From contig JADDOH010023044.1 in the NCBI GenBank assembly GCA_016648135.1, forward strand, positions 62,001 through 126,000: a DNA stretch of 64,000 nt, written 5' to 3'. The notes under the pieces were generated by a model that searched no databases, was not told the DNA's origin, and worked only from the letters and a program-made list of their open reading frames with translations. The stretch comes from Agrypnia vestita (lineage: Eukaryota; Arthropoda; Insecta; Trichoptera; Phryganeidae). Position numbers and translations under genes: made by a program. This document shows positions 10,716 through 20,900 of this stretch, in pieces; the first letter of the stretch is position 1, and each line of letters starts with the position of its first letter.

Positions 10716-12730
10716 ACAATTCCCTCCTGGACATCTCATCCATCCTAGCCTAGATTAAATGGATCCTTTTTTTTCATTAGAGACTGCGAAACAATGAAAC
10801 CTTTGTATCCCCCTACAAACTTTTGTTTAACTAAATCCTTAACCCGAACAACGCCGGGTATGAATAGCTACACGGGTATCTCAGAAAGTTCTTTACGGAT
10901 TGACTTTGACACAATGCTGCATTCGAATACGCGCGTCTTTTTATATACCTATTACGTTTTTATACACCTACTATTTATTATACAGATGTCACATCTGTGA
11001 CTGGTAAAAATATGCTTTTTTTTAAAAGCAGTAAAATTGAAAACCCATAAGCTTTGTAAAATTAAACGTATAAGAAACTTGTGCTTTCTCTTTGCTTTCT
11101 TTTCTATTTTACAAGACTGAGCCACAGCAACGTGTGGCCGGGCAATAATAAAAATTGAAATAAGGAACCGTTTTTATACCCTATACCATTCGATTATTGA
11201 TTCAATAATACATTGGTGTAGGCTCTGCTGTCATTAGATAGATAGATTGATGACTGGTAACATCAGATCTGATGATAGGCCCTGCAAAGGCATCCGAAAC
11301 ATCAGTCAGAGTTGTCGGAGACGAACAGAAAAATAGTCCAGTAAAAGTGCAGAGCGCCAACCCTTTGTTTCTTGAAATTCTGACCTATCAGACGTTGCTT
11401 TGACTTTTCTTCGTGGTATTTCTCTGTCGTCGGGATGCTTTCAACTATTCGAACAATTCCCCGGGATAGCGTCTACTCTTCATTGTTCTCAGCTTTTCAA
11501 AGCAGCTTTTCTAATTATTGCTCTGTTGTCCAATTTCACAACTGCAGGACATGCCAGTTTTATTTGCTGCAAATCTGCAAGAGGGATATCTCTAAAGCAG
11601 CTACTTGGCTGATTATGCTCGTGCTCTGTATGTTTTTGTTTTATAGATGTGCGTTCTACCGCTTTTTAAACAGTCTTTAAATTTTTTCAATTCTTTATTT
11701 ATGTCGCGAAGCAATTCTACAAAAAACTGCTGATTTTTCCTTTGGTATTTGAAATATCTTTTTGACACCCAGATCGGGTGTATCCACGTTCGTTTTGAGG
11801 TTCGATGAATTTTTGTTATATTTTTGAAAATAATACTTGCATTACGATAAAAAAGAAGGAAAATAAGCATACAGGGGCCTCCCGAAGGTTCTAGATCCTC
11901 TTCGGCGAGAGTGGCTCAAAGTTTCATGGCGCGCGGGGGGTGGGGTGGCGTAGTTATACATATATAGCTCGACACGCGCACCAGCCAAATTTAAGTGAAA
12001 ACTGCGTTCAGCGGGCAGCATAATACAGTGCTATATTTTCATGTGATAATTTTGGGGTGCAACTTTCTAGTAAGTTCTGAAGTATTTAAACTATTTCAGA
12101 ATGAAGTTTATTGTTTTTTTTATATATTCATTTTTTTATATTTATAAAGTCAGGCGTATTTTTAAATTTGTTAAAAATTTAATTTTGTAAAAAAAATAAT
12201 ACATCAAGGTTAAAGATTTTTTTCACCCTTTTGTAGAAAATTATGTTTTTTGAAATCGGTCGGTCTTAGTGAGTCATATCAAGGGGTTAAAACAGTTAAT
12301 TATACATTTTATTACGATTTTTTTAGAACATAATGATATTCCCTCGGTGGCAGGCACTCGTATGACAGATACAGAACACCAATTTATAATAATAAATCAG
12401 TTTGTATAAGTTTTGTGATACATTTCTTGATTTATCGTTATATTTTTCTCATACAACGACAGTATTATCCCTCTAACCCGATAGATAATAAAAGAAAATA
12501 AATTCTCTGTCCGTATATTTAATCATAACGACATGAATTCAATTTCCACATTTTACCATTTATCCCATGTTTTTCTCGAACATTTTCGCGACTGTATACA
12601 CCAATACGCACACATTAAGATCGTGCATGATCGTACAAAGCGTAGACTAGGGTAGTGGGACGTCTCGCTTTGGGGTAGTGGGCAGTCGGGTCCGCACAGC
12701 CCCTGCCGCGGGCAAAATACCCCTTAAAGA
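10716..12730. other. Mostly unassigned; short GC block at 11880-12010
   Basis: No gene is recognised. A hammerhead-like motif lies at 11266-11310. The block at 11880-12010 combines a G-rich tract (near 11935-11950) with a TATATAG box at about 11961, so a promoter is possible but has no supporting coding exon. Confidence 0.35.
11266..11310 (+). other. Hammerhead-ribozyme-like core motif
   Basis: CTGATGA (11269-11275) is followed by TAGGCCCTGCAAAGGCATCC, able to form an imperfect stem II, and then GAAACATCAGTC. It matches the copy at 59412-59452 except in the third-stem bases. No convincing stem I is visible, so it is probably decayed. Confidence 0.4.
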
Positions 12731-12811
12731 ATGCCGCGGATCATTCTCCGTCTCTCCCGACGACCCCGGCCGGGGGTGAGCCGAGAACAGGACGGCAGAA
12801 CGACAGGAAAG
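12731..12811 (+). CDS. Candidate first coding exon, unknown gene
   Basis: In a locally GC-rich block (about 12640-12920), an ATG opens 27 codons rich in Arg and Pro (MPRIILRLSRRPRPG at the start). It stops at an AAAG|GTAATG splice-donor-like site in phase 0. A second possible donor (GGG|GTGAGC) lies upstream inside the same frame. No domain is recognisable, and the block could equally be a 5' untranslated exon or promoter. What is seen: the GC rise, the open frame and the donor match. That this is a host gene is inference. Confidence 0.22.
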
Positions 12812-14309
12812 GTAATGTTTTCTACGTTTGACTCGATTGGACGCCGAGATGAAATGCGCGCGGCTCTAGGTTGGATGCTGCGACGTGTTTGCCGCTATTA
12901 TCCGTGGAATGGGCCGCACCCATTTTTCTGAAGGGGATGATTTGATTTTTTTTGTATGTTTTTCGAGAAACACGAACGGAATCAATACTTGCGGCACGGG
13001 TTTGTGATTTGATTTGTATCGTTTTCAAACAATCAAATACGAGAATATATTTACAAATATATTCTCGTATTTGATTGCTCAATCAATCAAATACGATAAT
13101 ATATTTGTAAATATATTCTCGTATTAGATTTTTTTTTGGAACACAGTAATTTACGCTGGATTTTTTTCCTTCATACAAAATATCCCGTAAATATGTTTTG
13201 ATCTATTAAATTTACCATTGCCTGAAATGCCGCATTGTGTTTTGTAAATATTTGTATATAAATTTTATGACACTTAATCAATTACAATCATTATAGTTCT
13301 TTTAATACTCCGTTAGTAATGATGGGAAAACAAATTACCTGTAGGTATCCTTAATTTGTTTATAGAAATGAAAATAAAATTATTTACTTGGGTTGACGCG
13401 ATAACTGCAAATTATTATTTTTAAATAAAGTACTTAAATACAAAACTTATTTCAACTACTTACATATGTATTTTAGTCTATTCATGTCACAAATACATCG
13501 TTAAGTGACATCAACATATGTTAGCGGAATTATTAGATTAGATTAGTTTGAGCCGAATTTACGTGGATTATAATCACATGCAGATATTTCAATATTACAA
13601 AAATTGATTTGGTTTATATTGTCCGAATATTTTATATAAATTGTAGGGCTTATTAAAAAAATTATATTTTGACATAGTCATAGTCAGGTGTCATAGTCTT
13701 GAGGATTATTATGATTATTTAATTGTTTGAAAAATACAGACTTTATTCCCTTTAGGAGAGATTAATAATAATATTATATTTTACTGTTCTTGTTTTGAGA
13801 GTAAAGGAATCTCTCATCGATAGGTGAAGTATTAAACTGAGTATACATTTAAGTATATTCAACGTTGACGCCAAATCCAAATTGTTAGGTTATAGTTTTA
13901 CTTAAAACATATTATAATCTGTGGTCGTATGCTGTTACGTATTTATTTTACGTAATTCCTATTCAACAATTTTATATTATTTATATAAATATTCGTTTAT
14001 ACTTGTAATACTTTGATTACTATGTTTTATTAATTACTTTCTCTATTTGGTTTTTCTTGTTATTGTTCTTTTCTGTTTTGCTTTGAATTTATATTTCATG
14101 TTACGCCGTGGATCTCTGTAATTGGTCTACCAACGTTTCAATACATTATGTCAATATAAGAAAATTGTCCTGTTGAGATCTCCAAAATGAAATTCAAAAA
14201 TAAAAATTCATGTATACATGGGGTCCATTTATCTTCATTAAATTGTATTCCGTTTCAGTCGGGACGCTTTTGAATTTTAGATGAACTTTTAATTTCTACG
14301 TATTCGAAA
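12812..14309. other. AT-rich stretch with a double palindrome
   Basis: At 13029-13126, two near-identical AT-rich palindromes built from CAATCAAATACGAGAATATA and its complement stand in tandem; the first (13033-13079) is a perfect hairpin. The rest has no recognised feature. Confidence 0.5.
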
Positions 14310-14525
14310 TTAGAGCGGCGAGATTGCGGGATCATCTCGACGGGCTCGGGGATGCTGGGCGGCCGTACGTCAGTACGCCGGTGCCCGCCGCCCGCAGCGA
14401 ACGTCCTCCTCCCGCCCGCGCCAGCGCGGATCCGCCTACACACACACCGCCGGTGGACCGGTACGCGAAATCATACCGCGCGTCACCTCTCGCCGTGCGT
14501 GCGATCCTGATACCAATCCTGTGAT
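14310..14525. promoter_or_regulatory. GC-rich, CpG-rich block
   Basis: About 200 bp of markedly GC-rich sequence in an AT-rich setting, with overlapping open frames on both strands, neither recognisable. It could be a promoter with an untranslated first exon, or a conserved regulatory element. Nothing decides the orientation. Confidence 0.35.
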
Positions 14526-15748
14526 AATAACGTCAAAATGGATTAGGTTGAGAAAAAACCAAAGCCGACGACAGATCCATCCATCGTATTTATTTATATT
14601 TTCTTTTAGTATCGTATTATTTTAAAGCTTCTTTTGGATATTTTGAAAAAGAATCAATTAATTTATCTCCGTATAACTAACTATCTATTGGATAAAATAA
14701 TGTTTCTTATATTTACTATCCATATCACCTTTTTCATATCATAAATTGTTCACATTATAAATGCGATTTTGATTGCATTTAAACGTGTTTTTCGATATTG
14801 TTTTAATGTAATGAAATCTCCATAATTTATAACTCTATTTCTATTATAATTTAAATACATATTATTTTCAATTCCAAACGTAAAGAAATTAAAAAAAAAC
14901 ACTGAACAACGATTCAATGTACAATGTCTTTAATTGGATGATGATTTTAATGTGGTTTCATTTTAAATAAAAGTCTTGCAAAATTTTTGAGATAATTATA
15001 CATTATATTTTTTTACGTTATAGTAGATTCCATTTATAGATTGAAACAAATATGAGACAGCGTATATCGTGTAGGTATTATTTGATTTTTATGCCTCGAA
15101 ACGAATCTGTCTATCTGTGGATTATACGGGATTTTCGCAGAACTATAATATTCAATCTTGGAATATTATCTCTCCTTGTTTATCTTATTCGATATGTATT
15201 TTTCTGATAGTATACGCTAAGGACGTAACATAGGTATATTTAGCAATTATATACAAGTTTATACCATTTCTTTTCTTTCAAATTTCTTTAGGCAATCGAA
15301 AAATACTCGAACGTCTAGGACATTTTTCGTGTGCGGTGTCGAATAACATTTCTCTCTTTTTGCCTACTTCGCGTCCTCGAGAGCTTTTCGTTTTTGTCCA
15401 GAGGATGTTTTGTGTATCGAGTGTTCAATAATATAATGTTAAAACTTTTACCTTTGAAATAATATATCCTTGATATATTATTTCAAAGGTAAAAAGGATT
15501 TTGAGAAGCCTCTTAATGGTGTCGCCTACTTCATTGAATTATTTTCCAATATTAAATATTCATACGAAATGTTTTTATAGTAGCCCACTACACTGCAGCA
15601 ACCCAATTATATTCAACACATATTTTATTTTAAAATAATAAAAGTCTGTGTTTGATGTAAAATATAATACACCTTGAAATTAGATGATTACTACTACCTA
15701 CTTCAATTTCTGGAGATTATATTTAGCAACATATTTTTTAATCAAATT
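14526..15748. other. AT-rich stretch with a perfect 23-bp hairpin
   Basis: 15446-15494 is a perfect hairpin: 23-bp arms and a 3-base loop (arm begins TTTTACCTTTGAAATAATAT). It looks like a solo fold-back rather than a terminator. Nothing else is recognised. Confidence 0.5.
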
Positions 15749-15956
15749 CACACATTTGGAAATAAAAACATTCAAGTTTATTTAAGTTCTACATTTTTAA
15801 TTTTATGAGACGCGTTTCGCCTTATGCGGGCATTATCATTTATTGAGATTGATAATGCCCTCATAAGGCGAAACGCGTCTCAAAAAATTAAAAATGTAGA
15901 ACTTAAAAACAAGTGTTTTTACTTCCACGTGTGTGATTATGGAGTTCTATAAACTT
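15749..15956. mobile_element. Fold-back element, copy 1 (pair with 49948-50163)
   Basis: Nearly palindromic: arms of about 90 bp run from AAATAAAAACA through AAGTTCTAC and ACGCGTTTCGCC to ATTATCA, and return as TGATAATGCC, GGCGAAACGCGT and GTAGAACTTAAA. The two copies in the window share both the arms and the outer flank TAGAACTCC. Each arm carries a TGATAA-stem-GAAACGCGTC motif resembling a hammerhead core (plus strand 15850-15879). No coding capacity. A PLE terminal-repeat pair or a fold-back transposon are the leading options. Confidence 0.7.
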
Positions 15957-17934
15957 ACTTCCGAAGCAATAAATTACTTAACGAATTGTTATATTTTTAT
16001 CGAATCATTTTAATCCTTGCAATATTTCTGAGCAAACCACTCCGGTTTCTTTGATCAAGCATTTCTCAAGTACTCTGTCAACAATAATTACCGTCCCCCG
16101 CCGCTCAACCCCGGTAACTATAACTAATCTAACCCCAAACAAACTTGTTTATAAACTCGTACCGCGAATCGACTCCCCCGGTATTGGAAACGGATTTGAG
16201 AGTATCATTTGTATGTTCGCAGATGTACTAACAGATCATTTTGCGGTTAGAAGGTTGGATATTACCAAATATTTTTTCAGGTTCACTTTATTTGGGATAT
16301 CTTTCGATTTCATTGTTGTGCGTGATCTTTCCCGGGTTATATAATTTTTTGACGAGACGATTCTTCGCCGTAATACATGAATATCCTGCTGATTGCGATC
16401 GCTAACATTAACTTGTTCACGGAGGTCAACTCAATCGGACATTTGTTTTTTCACGTTTTATTTTGTTGAAAATATCGTGTATGATGTTTTCTTGTGAATC
16501 TAAAAAGAACCTTTTTTAAGATTCACAAACTCATTAATGTTTCGCTGAAATTGAAAAAGGCTTCGTTTCAAACGGACGACTTTCTTCATCGGTCATAATA
16601 ATGTTTTTCGCAGAAAGAATTCTTAATTATTCCTTGAACTTTAGGAGAACGGTGGGTTTCTTCGGTTTTTCTTAGGCCCAGCAATAATATAATAGTTATA
16701 ATAATATAACCCCTCTTTTGTCATTTCGGGATTGGAATTGAACGAACAAGAATTACCTTTTTCACTTTATTAATTAAACCGTTTAAGTTTATCTATTTTT
16801 GTGATTGGTAAAATTGTACAAAAATTCTATATACTCACACGCTCTCGTCCTTTGATTTGTTCTTCTTGATTTCTTTAAGTTAATTAGCTCAATGCACGTG
16901 TATTAACGTTAAGTTTAGTGTTAAGTAAAAAAAATCACGTTGCACCCTAATGTTACTGCCTTATCAATTACTTGTACTAATTATTATGTTTTCTGTTTAC
17001 TTTTTTCTCATTAATAAATATGCACCACATTCATATTGTATTTTTACCAGGATAGCCAGGATTTGTACAGGGTGGACCAGAAGGGGTAATAATATTTAAT
17101 AACTATTTTATTTAGTATTTTCAATTTACCATATTTCGTGTTAGGTAAAAGTAAATAAATTTTCACTATGTACGAAAAATTATGACTTTCAAATAGCGTC
17201 CATTTTCTGCCTCACACAAACGTGCTTGCTCTCTCTAAACATGACATTTTCTGATTTTTGACATTCTCTGATTTTTGTGTAGATATTGTTCATTAGCTAC
17301 CTTAGTGTTTGAGGCTTTTCAGCATAGACTTTTTCCTTGAGGTAGCTTCAAAGAAAGTTATCAGGATTTCAGGATACGCTGGAACACAACCTGGCCAGAT
17401 CGTCTTCATTTTGTTATGTCTTTTTCATCATTTTCCCTTACGCATTTCGCTGTGCCTTCGTTCATTACTAAGCGAAGTCTGCCAAAACGTTAAATCCTAA
17501 ACCTCAAAAAACGACGAATCAAATGCCTAATCAGTGGAGAATTTCGCACATCGAAATGGCGACGATATGCACGTTGAGTTAAAATTATGGTTTACTGATT
17601 TTGATAATAAAATTTCACTATTTCCGTTCGCTTTTCAGTAGTTTTCGTGGTCAATTCCCATGGCCTCATTTATAAAAATCTGTAACAAATAAAATTACTT
17701 ATTTAATTTTTTTAAATATTGTAACCCCTTCGTAACATTTTGCCATTTTGTATTACTAGCGTGATTAATATCCTAACCTAACATAAGTCATTTTCGTAAA
17801 TCTAACTGCACGTCAGTGAGTATTTGTGGATATATATCGAATTGTGTTACTTAAGGTCGCACACTTGTATAATCAAAAAACTGTTCATATCTATATTTTC
17901 CGAAAAGTTTATAGTCTCCTGTTTGATTCTACAC
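15957..17934. other. AT-rich unassigned stretch
   Basis: No gene is recognised. An open frame of 97 codons at 16051-16344 has no visible domain. TACAGGGTGGACC at about 17067 resembles one end of a Tc1/mariner-type element, but no partner end was found. Confidence 0.35.
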
Positions 17935-18140
17935 TATTGGGTAAAACACAAGATTTGTCAACACCTCCTTAGCCCCACACCTCACCCGCACTCCTCAAAT
18001 TCTTGATCACTTTTGGTGGGAACCTTATGTTATGCATGTTAGTCTTCTGTTAGATTAAAACATGTGAGGAATATTTTGGGAAGCTGTTGTTGGTTAGATT
18101 AAAACGTATGTGAGGAATATTTTGAGAAGGTGTTGTTGGT
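17935..18140 (-). repeat. Repeat related to the element at 23873-24290, with a tandem pair
   Basis: AAGATTTGTCAACACCTCC and the following segment match the reverse complement of about 24050-24150. Two tandem units of about 45 bp (18050-18095 and 18096-18140), each with TTAGATTAAAAC, GTGAGGAATATTTTG and TGTTGTTGG, close the block. Confidence 0.55.
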
Positions 18141-18177
18141 CAGCTTAAAAGCTTTAAAAGTTTTACGTATTAACTTA

Positions 18178-18365
18178 TTTACCATCACGCCGTCTCCCCG
18201 TGGGGGTAGGCAGAGAGGATAGAGCGCCACACTCTTCCGTTCTGACATACAACTCTCGCCTCATCCACATTCATACATCTTCGCATGCAAGCTCGCCGGT
18301 TGTAGAGGCTTCTAACGGGACCATCTTACAGTATCTGGTTAATCTGGTCACGCCACGTCTTCCGC
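18178..18365 (-). pseudogene. C-terminal RT fragment of the dispersed family
   Basis: The minus-strand sequence matches the terminal RT segment at 2911 and 9025: the plus strand starts TTACCATCACGCCG, followed by a block antisense to VWRSI and a CATCCACATTCATACATC block antisense to NVDE. It continues to CACGCCACGTCTT, antisense to a KTW-type motif. The 194-codon plus-strand frame at 18200-18784 is antisense to it and is not taken as a gene. Confidence 0.6.
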
Positions 18366-18771
18366 AGTACAAATTTATTCGATTTGATACAAAAAATATT
18401 TTATTTAGATTTATTTTGTCTAAATTCCGATTAAAAACAGCTTATTTTAAAGTAATTGCCCGCTCTCGTAGAAGACCTTATTCTAATACATTCATCGTTG
18501 CTTTACAAGATTTTCTTACATGTTTGTTTTTTGTTCAATCACATATCAGGCGTCGGTTTAGTAAGGCTGTTTTCACTGCCTTCACTTTTTATTTTAATTC
18601 TTTGACATTTACAGGTTTCGCAAGTTGTAGGTTGAAACCGAACCCGAAGGTGTGGTTCTCTGGAATCGTTATTTTTTTCCGAGAACCGGGAACAAAGCCC
18701 CGTACCCCTGATCCCAGCGTCCTCTATTCTTGCAGTATCATTTTCCGCACCCTTAACCCGGGAAGACTAAC
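18366..18771. other. Unassigned stretch
   Basis: AT-rich on the left, rising in GC toward 18640-18900. Apart from the candidate exon that follows, no feature is recognised. Confidence 0.4.
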
Positions 18772-18862
18772 CTCCCACACATAGTCGTACGCATACGTAA
18801 TCCGCGGCGGAGCATCCCCCCAACACTTGGCAGGCGGCTAGCGGACCCAGCGACGAATCCAT
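18772..18862 (-). CDS. Candidate first coding exon, unknown gene
   Basis: On the minus strand, inside a GC-rich block, ATG at 18862 in a good start context (GAAGAGATGG) opens 30 codons beginning MDSSLGPLAACQVLGG and including CSAADYVCVRLC. The frame meets a GGGAG|GTTAGT donor-like site in phase 1; without splicing it stops two codons later. Cys-rich and hydrophobic content is visible but no domain is recognised. Coding status depends on splicing that cannot be tested here. Confidence 0.25.
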
Positions 18863-19049
18863 CTCTTCGCCACCCGCCGGGCCGCCAAGATGCCTTTTGG
18901 TACCTGCAGCATTCGCACGACGATTTACATGGGGCGCACACTAGAAATGCTCTGTACAAGTATAATTTCTGTGAAAACGCCTCTAGTTGCAATACAGCAC
19001 ATATTTTATGCTTCTAGCGCATCGTTATTAGCATTCAATAACCAGTCCT
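18863..19049. other. GC-rich flank of the candidate exon
   Basis: Upstream of the minus-strand ATG. If the exon is real this would hold its 5' untranslated region and promoter. No TATA box is evident. Confidence 0.3.
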
Positions 19050-19489
19050 TGCCTAGTAGACCTCTTTCAATTTAAGAGAGACAATCGAATTGGTATATGT
19101 AAGCCGTGCGTACGCGCACTTTTTTACGTTGTGTTGGCGTTTACGGCAGTGGCGTGCAGTGGGTATAAATAGGTTATTCTGTGACCGACTATATACGTAT
19201 ATTAAAAATATATATGTATATATATACCTATAAGGGTATGTACATTTTTTTAAAATTTTAAACTATATATAATGAACTATTTTGAATAGCTTCAATCCAC
19301 AGAAATAACTGCACTATAAAATAAGTATTGTAAACAAGATTTTCTAAATAAATAAATATTTTATATATAGGTAATACGGCAAAGTATTTCAATATATTTC
19401 GAAGACGATTTATATATAATTAAATCGGGAATAATACTTCTTTCAGATATACGTTTCTTTTCACAAAAATAAATCAAACATCAATTAAT

Positions 19490-19695
19490 GTATATTATAG
19501 ATGTCTCACAGAGACGAAACTGTATTTTTTCAAGGGAGAGTAGGAATAGAAGTCTTTTTTTTTGGGTGGTCATAGGACTTACGACCTATCGTACGGTTGG
19601 CTTAGGTGATCACTTTACACATATGCAATGTTCGCCATTTCCACCCATGATTGAATTCCATGTCTATTAATTTTTTGGAAGTTGTATATATATTT
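19490..19695 (+). repeat. GATGTCTC-family repeat, copy A
   Basis: One of at least seven copies in the window. The consensus order is TATAGATGTCTCACAGAGAC, a GAAGTCT block, ACTTACGACCTATCGTACGG, GATCACTTTACAC, TTCCACCCATGAT and a GTTGTATATAT end. GTCTC and GAGAC near the 5' end pair as a small hairpin. No protein is encoded; the class is unknown. Confidence 0.7.
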
Positions 19696-19805
19696 TTTTT
19701 TGCGCCACGTTTCACATGTGAGTTCCAACGACCCCCAAGTGGCTAGCACCAAAGCTTTTTCCTTCCCCTTGAATAACATTTAGCGACATCTGTGGTTCGG
19801 AAGTC

Positions 19806-19941
19806 GGAAATAAAACTTCTAGCTGGAGGTCGAATTACGGCTAGAATTTTAAATCGGAAAAAACAGATACGTCAGGTTAAACAAAAACGTCAGAAATAAA
19901 ACTTCGAGCCGTAGGGCGAATTACGGCTAGAATTTTAAATC
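19806..19941 (+). repeat. Tandem pair, 86-bp period
   Basis: Two units of about 50 bp start GAAATAAAACTTC and end GAATTACGGCTAGAATTTTA; they are separated by a short divergent spacer. They lie inside the 19050-20140 element. Confidence 0.7.
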
Positions 19942-20169
19942 AACTTTTTCTTAAGATAAGGATTATTTAATTTATATTTATTTCCCAGAATATTTACTAA
20001 TGCACAGCTTTTTTGCTTGTATGCGCTGCACGCCACTGGTTTCCGGGTATAAATACCAACACAAATAAACAATGTGATTCGTACGCACGGCTTACACATA
20101 CTAATGCATTCTCTTTCTTAAATAAAAAGAGGTCTACCTACACGCCACTATCATTTATGTCATGTAATT

Positions 20170-20392
20170 AAGATATATAATAGATGTCTTACTATGGAAA
20201 TCATAGAGACGAAGCAATTTTTTATACTGGAAAGTAAGTATGGAAGTATTTCTTTCTTTTGGTGATCACAGGTCTTACGATCTATCGTACGGCCGATTTA
20301 AGAGGTCACTTTACACAATGTTACGTTCACCAATTCCACCCATGATAGACTACCACATCTATCAAATTTTTGAAAGTTGTATATGTGTTTAA
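20170..20392 (+). repeat. GATGTCTC-family repeat, copy B
   Basis: Same order of blocks as copy A, with an insertion between GATGTCTTAC and CATAGAGACGAAG. ACGATCTATCGTACGG and CCACCCATGATAGAC are well conserved. Placed just outside the 19050-20140 element. Confidence 0.7.
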
Positions 20393-20659
20393 CTTGGACA
20401 CCTTGCTTCGTATGTGAGTTGTATTTTTGCTACCGCCACCTGCACTACTTTCTGTAACTTCAATCGCGAAGCGATTTATTTATGTCAGCAACCTCGCGTA
20501 ACCTACATAGACACTATAATGCTGTGTACTTTTGCAAGTTATCAATGATTTGTCATGGAATCAAGTACAACATTGTCTTATTGTTAAGATACTGGCTCTT
20601 TGGGTAGGTTTATTTATGTTGTCACGGTATCTTGGCTATGGGAGGCTTACTTAATTTAA
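20393..20659. other. Unassigned stretch
   Basis: No feature is recognised. Confidence 0.4.
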
Positions 20660-20900
20660 CCTTTATTATTGCACAAAGTCACTGGACACGAATTTAATCG
20701 GAGAAATTCTCCAGGCGAATCACTGATTAGGCGTTTGATTAGATGACCTTAAATTCATACTAATGTGAATTTAAGGCCTTAATTCGCACTTTCATCACTC
20801 CTGAATAACTTGTCTCTGATATACTGATGCTCGTTGCCTAAATCGTTCAGGTTCGCACTAGAAAACTTCTCGCTCACCGTAGGTAATTTAGATCTGCTTA
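20660..20900 (+). repeat. Dispersed LTR-like repeat, copy 2
   Basis: Shares CACTGGACACGAA, TTAATCGGAG, AATTCGCAC and TCACTCCTGAAT in order with the other copies, plus a CTCGCTCACCG-like tail. A small palindrome (20747-20776, CCTTAAATTCA arms) is embedded in it. No coding capacity. Confidence 0.5.

Larger units (their letters stand above)
19050..20140. mobile_element. Element of about 1.1 kb with long inverted termini
   Basis: The ends are inverted copies of about 110 bp sharing TAGACCTCTTT, a GTAAGCCGTGCGTACG block, TGTGTTGG and CAGTGGCGTGCAG. Exact boundaries and target duplication are uncertain. The interior carries a copy of the GATGTCTC family (19490-19695) and an 86-bp-period tandem pair, so it is a host for nested repeats and has no coding capacity. 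Confidence 0.6.

Noticed and set aside
14255..14524. Open frames on both strands of the GC-rich block
   Set aside because: No domain, no convincing splice site, Arg/Pro-rich as expected from GC-rich sequence; kept only as a GC block.
18200..18784. 194-codon plus-strand open frame
   Set aside because: Its first 165 bp are antisense to an RT C-terminal fragment shared with 2911 and 9025; the rest shows no domain.
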